In this document: positions 57,709 through 64,000 of the stretch, in pieces | Position numbering within the stretch: the first letter of the stretch is position 1 | Layout: each line of letters begins with the position of its first letter | Assembly: GCA_040772005.1 (NCBI GenBank) | Contig: JAXGYZ010000009.1 | Location: forward strand, 62,001-126,000 | Source: MWBF01 sp040772005 | Lineage (GTDB): Bacteria > Chloroflexota > Anaerolineae > CG2-30-64-16 | Direction of reading: 5' to 3' | Length of the DNA: 64,000 bases | Program-made: the position numbers and the translations under genes | Notes under the pieces: generated by a model | The model's database searches: none | What the model was told of the DNA's origin: nothing | What the model saw: only the letters and a program-made list of their open reading frames with translations

Positions 57709-59868
57709 TCATTGCGTCAAAACAATCGGGCCGAGCCGCACGCGCTTGCCCGCCGGGTTGTCCGCCACATCGCGGATATCCAGCCCGGACGGGTCCACGC
57801 GGTCATACACCGCGACCGTCACATAGACGGGGCCGTCCTGCCCGACCGGCAGCGGCAGCGGCACGCCGCCAAACAACGCCTGGCCCACCTGCCAGCGGTT
57901 CGTTGGATAGTCGTAGCCCGCGGGACGCCCGTCCCAGCGGCCCAGCTCCTGCCCGGCCGCATCCTCCACGACGAGCGAAAGCTGGTAATCCTCGGTCAGC
58001 GTGTTCAGCACGCGCCAGTAGAGCGTCAGCGTCGCGCCCTGCTCGCCAACCTGTGGATCGTCCCAGCCGAGAAGGGCCAGCTTGTGGTCGAAGTTCGCAC
58101 CATCGGCGTGCTGCGGCTGCGGCTCCGCCGGGAAGGTCGCAGCAGGGTCGAGCTGCCAGCGGCGCAAGCCCAGGTGCCAGAACCGGCGGTCGACCGGCCG
58201 CTCCTGCCCGGCCCGGTCCAGGAAATAGGGCACGAAGCCCGCGGGGTCGACCACTTCCGCCTGCCACTGCACGAGCCATGCACCGGATTTGCCTGCCAGC
58301 CCCTCTGCCAGCGCTGCGCCGGTCTGGAATCCCAGGACCGCCTGCACATCCAGGATCGCGATGTCGGGCAGGCGCACCGCCGGAATGTCGGGGGCATAGT
58401 AGCGCCACGCGGGATACGCGTGGCCCGAGACCAGCAGGACCGCCTCGTCGGGCTCACGTTCCGCGGCCACGTGCGCGGCCAGCTCGCGCCACTGGGCCTT
58501 CGTGAACGCCGGATCGGTAAACCAGTTGCGCAGCCCGATGGCCGACACGACCACCAGTGCGACCAGGAGCGTGCCTGCGGCCGGCCGCGCTCCCGCGCGA
58601 CGCCCTGTGCCGGCAAACGGCGCACTTATCAGCGCCGCGATGCCGCCCGCCAACAGCAGCAGATACGCGGGCGAGACGAGCATCAGGTAGCGCGGGTTGA
58701 ACTTCGGGCTGCGCGAGGCCAGTAGCAGCACGGCCACGACCGGCAGCAGCAGGACAGTCAGCAGGGCCAGGACGGACGACGGCCCGCGCTGGCCGGCGCG
58801 GCGCGCGGTCCATTCCTGCCGGAGCAGCGCCGCGACCGCGATGAGGGCTGCCAGGCCGAACCAGGGCAGCAGCCGCAGCCCGTCCGGTTCGAGCATGGTC
58901 TCCGGCGCGCCGGTTGTGAAGCTCAACGCCACGTGGCGCAGCGCCTCCCCCAGCTTCAGCGCGCCCTGCCAGTAGGAGCGGTCCTGCTGGTAGCGGCCCA
59001 GCATGGCCGGCAGCCACGGCAGATAGAGCAGTGCGATCGCCGCAAACGCCAGCAGGCCGGGAACGAAGGCATCCTGAGCGGAGGCCACCGGCCGAGCAAG
59101 GCTTGGCTGAGGCGGACGCGGTCGAAGGAGCCCTCCGGTCCTGTCGCCCCTTCGACTGCGGCCGGCCAGACTCCGTCTGGCCGGCCGCCGCTCAGGGTGC
59201 TCGGCTGTTGTCGCCACATCCGAACGCACCCGGTCCCTCGTCGCGACTGTCGCGACCAGCCAGCACAGCGCCAACGCCAGTAGCAGGAATGCGCCGAAAT
59301 AGTGCGTGTAGAGCAGCGCAGTCCCGGCCAGCACGAACGCCGACCAGCGTCGCCACGATCTGCTAAGGCCCATCAGCGTATACCCGACCAGCAGCGCCAG
59401 CGCGACCAGCAGGGTGTACATGCGCGCTTCCTGGCTGTAGTAAACGTGGAGCGGCGACACAGCCATCAGGAGCGCGGCCGCAGGAGCAGCCACGCGGCCA
59501 CTGTGCAGCGGGCGAAAGACCCGCCGTGCGACCGCCCAGGCGAGGCTCACGCCCAGCACGCCGAAGATTGCCGACGGGAAGCGCAGCGCCCACTCGCCGC
59601 CCGGCTCCACGCCGCTGACGCCTGCGCCGAGCCAACGGGTCCAGCCCGCAACGATGTAGTAATACAAGGGCGGCTGGATATCGTCTGCCGTCCAGCGGGT
59701 CAGTTCCGCCAGCCCCTGCCCGCCCACCTGTGCGGTCACCGCCTCGTCGTACCAGACGCTCTGCGCGTCGAGCCGGTGCAGCCGCAGGCCCAACGCCAGC
59801 CAGAGGATCGCGATCAGCAGCACGCGCTCCCCAGTGCGGCTACGGGCGGCAGGGGTTGATCCGGTCAT
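57709..59868 (-). CDS. Glycosyltransferase family 39 with in-frame repeat insertion
   Basis: 719 aa, polytopic. The GT-C signature is LDAQSVWYDEAVTAQVG with the acidic pair near residue 40, DDIQPPLYYYIVAGW, and VYYSQEARMY. About 11 helices run to residue 450, followed by an extracellular domain with a C-terminal beta-sandwich (DYQLSLVVEDAAGQELGRW). Between the helix ending LCWLVATVATRDRV and the helix starting FVPGLLAFAAIA, about 45 residues (TAEHPERRPARRSLAG...) are encoded by a palindromic element at 59067-59204, lengthening a loop. ATG 59868 overlaps the DUF2079 stop (ATGA). Probably moves lipid-linked sugars onto surface acceptors. Confidence 0.88.
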   Translation of the reverse strand: MTGSTPAARSRTGERVLLIAILWLALGLRLHRLDAQSVWYDEAVTAQVGGQGLAELTRWTADDIQPPLYYYIVAGWTRWLGAGVSGVEPGGEWALRFPSAIFGVLGVSLAWAVARRVFRPLHSGRVAAPAAALLMAVSPLHVYYSQEARMYTLLVALALLVGYTLMGLSRSWRRWSAFVLAGTALLYTHYFGAFLLLALALCWLVATVATRDRVRSDVATTAEHPERRPARRSLAGRSRRGDRTGGLLRPRPPQPSLARPVASAQDAFVPGLLAFAAIALLYLPWLPAMLGRYQQDRSYWQGALKLGEALRHVALSFTTGAPETMLEPDGLRLLPWFGLAALIAVAALLRQEWTARRAGQRGPSSVLALLTVLLLPVVAVLLLASRSPKFNPRYLMLVSPAYLLLLAGGIAALISAPFAGTGRRAGARPAAGTLLVALVVVSAIGLRNWFTDPAFTKAQWRELAAHVAAEREPDEAVLLVSGHAYPAWRYYAPDIPAVRLPDIAILDVQAVLGFQTGAALAEGLAGKSGAWLVQWQAEVVDPAGFVPYFLDRAGQERPVDRRFWHLGLRRWQLDPAATFPAEPQPQHADGANFDHKLALLGWDDPQVGEQGATLTLYWRVLNTLTEDYQLSLVVEDAAGQELGRWDGRPAGYDYPTNRWQVGQALFGGVPLPLPVGQDGPVYVTVAVYDRVDPSGLDIRDVADNPAGKRVRLGPIVLTQ
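59067..59204. repeat. Palindromic element inside the GT39 coding region
   Basis: GCATCCTGAGCGG (59069-59081) to GTCGAAGGAG (59121-59130), then CCCCTTCGACTGC (59147-59159) to CCGCTCAGGGTGCT (59188-59201). The core GCCGGCCAGAC-TCC-GTCTGGCCGGC (about 59161-59185) is a perfect hairpin. The host frame is open throughout. Confidence 0.9.
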
Positions 59869-62381
59869 TCCAGAGAGGCGCAGCATTCGCCCACCATCAG
59901 GCAGCAGGCGTCGGGCACGGGCCCGGCCTGCGGTTCTACCATCACTGCTCCCAGGACGTACTCATCGCCGGCCGGGTTCCCTGCCGCGTCGAGCAGCGGC
60001 AGGCGCGCGCCCGTCTGCCAGTCGTACCAGCCGACCACCAGGGTGTAGCTGCCGGCGGACAGATCCGGTGGAACCGGCACGACATGCGCATCCCATACCG
60101 TCGCAGGCGCAGGCCAGCGCGACGCGGGCTGCGGCACGAACCAGGTCGGCCCGGCGTCGCCGCTCGCGACCGTTCGACCGGCCGCGTCGCGCAAGTGGAC
60201 GAACACCGAGTCGTCGCGCGGGGAAGGCCCCTGTGCCATCCACTCGAGCCAGACCTGCAGGTCAGCGCCCGGCGCGACCCGGTGCGCGGCCACCCAACCG
60301 GCCAGCCGCACCTGCCACTCGCCCAGGGCGAAGGTTGCCGATGCCCCTGCTGCGCCGGATGGGGCCGCGTAGGGCACGAGCACGCCCCCGCTGCGCGTCC
60401 ATGCGGGCAGGCGCAACTGGCCTTCCGGCGAGACCGCCAGGTCGCTGCCTGCGCCTGATAGCACGGGCCAGGCACGCTGGCCCGCCACATCGACCGCCAG
60501 GGCAGGGGCCCAGGTCGCGGGCAGATACCACGCCAGCGTCTCGATGACGTAGGTTTGGCCCGGCTGCCACTGGCCGGGCGGCAGCCAAACGACCGCGGGC
60601 AGCGGGCGGAGCGCGTCGTCGTCCACCACCGCGCCTGCCGGCCCAAGCGCCTGATAGCGGATGGCCGTGTCGGGCGGAAGCGGCCTGGTGACGCGCCAGT
60701 GGAAGCGGAGGCGGGTCAGCCGCCACTTCGGGTTGTCCTCGATCGAGTACCCAGCCAGGGCCAGGCCCGCCCCGAACGGCACGTCCAGCACGTGATCAGG
60801 CGGCGCATCGGACCGCATGAAATCATAGAACGCTGCAGGGATGTTGCGGGCAGGCACGCCGCGCTGGAGCAGCAGGTAGCCGTCCGCTGCATCCAGCACG
60901 CCGAACTCGCCGGATGCCAGCAGCCCGTCCAGCGTGTTCCTGACATCGACCGGGTGCTGGTCCGTCGTGCCGGAGACGTCGACGAGGACGTAACCGGCGT
61001 CCGCAATGACCGGGAAGACGTAGATGCTCTGCCGGTGCGACAGGTGCGGATGCAGGGCCGGCGTGGTGGCGAGCGCCGCATCCGCCGGAATCTGCGCCGC
61101 GAAGCGGGCGAGCAGCCGTTCGTGCGCCGTGACCCGCGGCCAGCCGGCCAGACGGAACTCGCGGCCTGCCGGCGTGAACCCCTCGGCGACCTGATACCCC
61201 AGTGCGCAGACGATCACCAGGCTGAACAGCACAGGGCCGGTCCACCGGGCGGGCAGGCGCAGACGCGCGAACCAACCAAGCAGCCGGGCTGCGCCCGCGG
61301 TGCCTGCCGCGGCAAAGAAAGGGACCAGCGCGGCGGAATAATGCAGTTCGCCCGAATACTGCAAAGGGTAGGAACTCAACAGATTGGCAAGCAGCAGCGG
61401 CAGGCTGAGCAGCAGCACTTCCGGCGCAAGCAGGGCCAAACCGGCCACGGGCAGCAGCAGCCCGGCCAGGTAGCCTGCACGCAGAGGCTCAGCCGCAATG
61501 CGCAGGACGGCCAGCGGCTGCGTAATGAGCGCGAAGACGACATCGGCAAACGAATCGCCCAGCGCGCCGTAGCGCGCGGCGTAGGGCGTCTGCCCGATGG
61601 CGTAGGCCTCCGCGGCGAAACGGGGGATAATGACGAAGGTCGCGACGTAGAACCAGGCCAGCCCGAACAGCGCGACGCCTGCCCCGGCGACGAGGCCGGG
61701 CAACCGGCGTACACCTGCATCGCGCGGGGCAAATACGGCTCGCGCCGCAGCATAGAGGCCGAGCGTGGCAGTGAGCAGCGCGGCGCCCTCCTGGGTCATG
61801 GCTATCAGGGCCGCGGCCGACACGAACCACCCCCACCGCCGGCTCTCGACGGCCCAGAGCGCGGCCGCGATGAACGGTGCGGCCAGCGGCAGCGCGTGAA
61901 ACTCGCTGACGGCCGCGGCCTGTAGCGCCGGGACCAGCAGATAGGCTGCGGCAAAGGCGGCTCCACCCCAGGCAGCCAGCCCGGCATGGAGATGCGCAGC
62001 CAGTCTGCGCCGCGCCAACAGGTAGATGGGCCACGCGCCCGCCGCGAGGAAGACCGCCTGCAGCACCAGCAGTGCGCGCACATCGTCCCATAGCCAAAAC
62101 ACGAGCGAAACGGGAAGAAAGATCGGCTCCACGTGGTCGGTCAGACGATTGCTGGGCTGGGCTTCCCGGGTGCTCTGCACAAAGCGACCGTGCGCGGTGT
62201 TCCAGATGGCCTGATCCATCTGGCCCAGGTCGGATTTATGCGTCAACTGCGCATCGTGCAGACGGATGCTGTAGGCTGAGAACCAGGCCACGAACAGCAG
62301 CATCAGGCCGGTAACGGTCAGCGTAGCAGCACGGTGCACACATGGCAGCGCGGTCCGATGGGAGGGAGTGGTTGCAGGCAC
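59865..62381 (-). CDS. DUF2079 membrane protein with extracellular C-terminal domain
   Basis: 838 aa. DUF2079 signature SDLGQMDQAIWNTAHGRF near residue 55 and NRLTDHVEPIFLPVSLVFWL after it; about 11 helices run to residue about 440. Then a large soluble part: VSGTTDQHPVDVRNTLDGLL (a domain ending the family), and beta-rich modules to the C-terminus (DSVFVHLRDAAGRTVASGD, LSAGSYTLVVGWYDWQTG) similar to those of the two GT39 proteins. DUF2079 is a GT-C relative, so a sugar transferase is likely. GTG 62381 is chosen on GAGAAA just upstream; earlier frame sequence is not protein-like. Confidence 0.83.
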   Translation of the reverse strand: MPATTPSHRTALPCVHRAATLTVTGLMLLFVAWFSAYSIRLHDAQLTHKSDLGQMDQAIWNTAHGRFVQSTREAQPSNRLTDHVEPIFLPVSLVFWLWDDVRALLVLQAVFLAAGAWPIYLLARRRLAAHLHAGLAAWGGAAFAAAYLLVPALQAAAVSEFHALPLAAPFIAAALWAVESRRWGWFVSAAALIAMTQEGAALLTATLGLYAAARAVFAPRDAGVRRLPGLVAGAGVALFGLAWFYVATFVIIPRFAAEAYAIGQTPYAARYGALGDSFADVVFALITQPLAVLRIAAEPLRAGYLAGLLLPVAGLALLAPEVLLLSLPLLLANLLSSYPLQYSGELHYSAALVPFFAAAGTAGAARLLGWFARLRLPARWTGPVLFSLVIVCALGYQVAEGFTPAGREFRLAGWPRVTAHERLLARFAAQIPADAALATTPALHPHLSHRQSIYVFPVIADAGYVLVDVSGTTDQHPVDVRNTLDGLLASGEFGVLDAADGYLLLQRGVPARNIPAAFYDFMRSDAPPDHVLDVPFGAGLALAGYSIEDNPKWRLTRLRFHWRVTRPLPPDTAIRYQALGPAGAVVDDDALRPLPAVVWLPPGQWQPGQTYVIETLAWYLPATWAPALAVDVAGQRAWPVLSGAGSDLAVSPEGQLRLPAWTRSGGVLVPYAAPSGAAGASATFALGEWQVRLAGWVAAHRVAPGADLQVWLEWMAQGPSPRDDSVFVHLRDAAGRTVASGDAGPTWFVPQPASRWPAPATVWDAHVVPVPPDLSAGSYTLVVGWYDWQTGARLPLLDAAGNPAGDEYVLGAVMVEPQAGPVPDACCLMVGECCASLE

Positions 62382-62545
62382 GGGTTTCTCGTGATTCGCT
62401 CGACGTGGCGGCGGGTGCCGGATCGCCCCGCTGCAGGAGCATTGTAAACGAGAAAGCCGAATTCGCGAAGACTGCTGCCGGTAGAATTGTCGCGCGGTTC
62501 CAGGTCGGCTATAATCTGCTGTCGCAGTGAGGCACGCAAAAAGCC

Positions 62546-62624
62546 GCATCCTTCAACTACGTGCGCCGCAGCGCGGCGCCCATCCGCTCAGGATGCTCGA
62601 TTGCACGGCGGTCCTTCGACTGCG
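62546..62624. repeat. Palindromic element upstream of the sulfotransferase-like gene
   Basis: GCATCCTTCAACT (62546-62558) to CCGCTCAGGATGCT (62584-62597), then a partial unit GTCCTTCGACTGCG (62611-62624). It ends 5 bp before the GGAGG site of the next gene. The rest of the divergent space 62382-62545 has a TACAAT-like box for the minus-strand gene near 62440. Confidence 0.85.
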
Positions 62625-62638
62625 TATTGGAGGCAGAT

Positions 62639-63220
62639 GTGACCAGCGATTTCATCACCGTCGTGTCCGGGGTGCCCAGATCAGGGACCTCGATGATGAT
62701 GCAGATGCTCGAGGCCGGCGGGATGTCGATCCTGACCGACAGCCTGCGCACCGCAAACGCGGACAACCCCCTCGGCTACTACGAATACGAACCCGTCAAG
62801 GGCCTGTCGAAGGGCCAGTCCGATTGGCTGCCCCTGGCCCAGGGGAAGGTCGTCAAGGTCATCTCCGCCCTGGTGGAGTTCTTGCCCGCAGATTACAACT
62901 ACCGCCTGGTCTTTATGCACCGCAACATGGATGAGGTCCTGGCCTCGCAGCGCCGTATGTTGTCGCATCGCGGGGAGCCGCCGTCCGACATCAGCGACGC
63001 GAAGATGGCCGAAATCCTCAAGCGGCATGTTGCCAAAGTCGAGAGCTGGCTCGCGCGGCAGCCCAACTTCACCGTCGTGGCAGTCGACTACAACCAGATG
63101 GTCGTGGACCCGCTCCCGCACGTGCTGGCCGTCAACCGGCTGCTGGGCGGGCACCTCGACACGGAACGCATGGCCGCGGTGGTGCAGCCGACACTCTATC
63201 GGAACAGGGCGGGGCAGTGA
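62639..63220 (+). CDS. Sulfotransferase-like P-loop protein
   Basis: 193 aa. The N-terminal PAPS-type P-loop is VVSGVPRSGTSMMMQML near residue 8; YRLVFMHRNMDEVLASQRRML supplies the 3'-phosphate-binding Arg/Ser-like segment, and VVAVDYNQMVVDP is the third core strand. It is shorter than typical sulfotransferases (about 250-300 aa), so it may be a minimal member. GTG 62639 is supported by GGAGG 5 nt upstream. It precedes a phosphodiesterase gene by 18 bp; the two probably form an operon modifying surface glycans. Confidence 0.83.
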   Translation: MTSDFITVVSGVPRSGTSMMMQMLEAGGMSILTDSLRTANADNPLGYYEYEPVKGLSKGQSDWLPLAQGKVVKVISALVEFLPADYNYRLVFMHRNMDEVLASQRRMLSHRGEPPSDISDAKMAEILKRHVAKVESWLARQPNFTVVAVDYNQMVVDPLPHVLAVNRLLGGHLDTERMAAVVQPTLYRNRAGQ

Positions 63221-63238
63221 CCCCCCGTGAGGTATCGC

Positions 63239-64000
63239 ATGTCTGACCAATCGTCGGCCCGCCGGGTCCTCGTGATCGGCCTGGACGGGGCCACGTTCAA
63301 CGTCATCAACCCGCTCATCGCGCAGGGACACCTGCCCACGCTGGCTCGTCTGATGCGGGAGGGAGCACATGCTCCGCTGCGCTCGACTATCCAGCCTTCT
63401 TCCGAGCAGGCCTGGGTCACGTTCATGACAGGCGTGCAGAACGGCAAGCATGGCGTCTTCAGCTTCGTCCGACGGCGACCGGACAGCTACGAGTTCGAGT
63501 ACGTCAGTGGACGCAACATCCATGCGCGTGCGCTGTGGGACATCCTGACCGAACGCGGTCGCCCCAGCATCACCATCAACGTGCCCATGACCTACCCGCC
63601 CCACACGGTCAACGGTGTGCTTGTGGGCGGCCTGATGTCGCCGGGGGAGCGCAGCCGCTTTACTTACCCGGACGGCATCTACCAGGAGTTGTGCCAGGCG
63701 ATTGGCGGCTACATCATCGATGTTGATGTCGAGCGGGGTGGCCTGACACCGAACCAAGAGGAGCGGCTGCTCGAACAAGTAGCAGAGATGACCCGCCTGC
63801 GAACTGCGGCCACGCTCCACCTGGCCCATACCCGCCCGTGGGATGTTCTCACGGTTGTGTACGGCTCACCGGATCGGGTGTCGCACAAGTTCTGGAAGTA
63901 CATGGACCCGACCCACCCGCTCTATACCGCGGAGGGCGCCGCCCGCTTCGGCCAGGTCATTCCCCAGGTGTACAAAGCGATGGATGCGGCGGTGGCAGAA
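63239..64000 (+). CDS. Alkaline phosphatase-superfamily phosphodiesterase (partial)
   Basis: The first 254 residues, open to the right edge. Type I phosphodiesterase/nucleotide pyrophosphatase fold: VLVIGLDGATFNVINPLIAQGHLPTL with the metal Asp near residue 15, and SSEQAWVTFMTGVQNGKHGVFSF with the nucleophile Ser/Thr region. VPMTYPPHTVNGVLVGGL and SPDRVSHKFWKYMDP (Asp and His metal ligands) follow. Family members with this layout act on phospho-lipids, glycans or nucleotides; the C-terminal metal site lies beyond the window. TGAGG 6 nt before ATG 63239. Confidence 0.87.
   Translation, partial: MSDQSSARRVLVIGLDGATFNVINPLIAQGHLPTLARLMREGAHAPLRSTIQPSSEQAWVTFMTGVQNGKHGVFSFVRRRPDSYEFEYVSGRNIHARALWDILTERGRPSITINVPMTYPPHTVNGVLVGGLMSPGERSRFTYPDGIYQELCQAIGGYIIDVDVERGGLTPNQEERLLEQVAEMTRLRTAATLHLAHTRPWDVLTVVYGSPDRVSHKFWKYMDPTHPLYTAEGAARFGQVIPQVYKAMDAAVAE

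Overview
This window comes from a high-GC bacterial chromosome, most likely Chloroflexota (Anaerolineae-like). That placement is inferred from several signs taken together: many lipoproteins with long Thr/Pro linkers, family 39 glycosyltransferases with large extracellular tails, a DUF5107 protein, a DUF4910-type peptidase, and the proC-yggT / yggS-pgeF neighbourhood. No 16S gene is present to confirm it. Gene density is high, both strands are used, and most starts have a clear GGAGG-type ribosome binding site. A subset instead has TATAAT placed 6-7 nt before the start codon, which suggests leaderless mRNAs.

Layout. 1-1609: histidine genes hisA (partial), hisF, hisI. 1710-8397: a saccharopine-dehydrogenase-like reductase, a GPH-type sugar transporter, an unknown 325-aa protein, a TIM-barrel isomerase/CbiR-like protein, a structured leader with DUF4395 and a membrane-anchored thioredoxin, and an AraD-type aldolase. 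8550-16553: a small unknown protein, rnk, a two-component system, two tandem 4-TM paralogues, an SDR and a large P-type ATPase. 16688-20153: 6-phosphogluconate dehydrogenase, a P1 peptidase, a small unknown protein, tRNA-Gly and tRNA-Pro. 20252-27559: a DUF5107 lipoprotein, a frameshifted IS110 element, a lyxose/mannose isomerase and a GH38 alpha-mannosidase. 27643-33410: a barnase/barstar-like pair, a DUF4910 peptidase, a PHP phosphoesterase, a TtcA-like enzyme and an IMPase. 33418-41857: TPR and SH3 proteins, a GIY-YIG nuclease gene between direct repeats, a glycosidase-like protein, GT39, an MBL hydrolase and a JAMM peptidase. 41983-49485: a lipoprotein, yggT-proC, yggS-pgeF-radical SAM, a DUF218 protein and a KASIII-like synthase. 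49661-54294: a lipoprotein, a histone-H1-like protein, hpf, a low-MW phosphatase and a GEVED protein. 54431-64000: a cell-surface glycosylation cluster (two GT2, a lipoprotein, GT39, DUF2079), then a sulfotransferase-like protein and a partial phosphodiesterase.

The most striking property is the load of inverted repeats. One class is made of heptamer-type or related arms (GAGTAAC, GAAGATT, AACGCTGATGACG, GTAGGGGCGA and others). It sits at gene 3' ends and often supplies the last codons and the stop codon of the gene. A second class, the 'CCTTCGACT...CGCTCAGGATGCT' palindromic element, occurs at seven loci. It flanks a GIY-YIG endonuclease gene as direct repeats, supplies that gene's ribosome binding site, and lies in frame inside two glycosyltransferase genes. 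This repeat plus nuclease arrangement is the best candidate here for an undescribed system, although mobilisation by the nuclease is only inferred.
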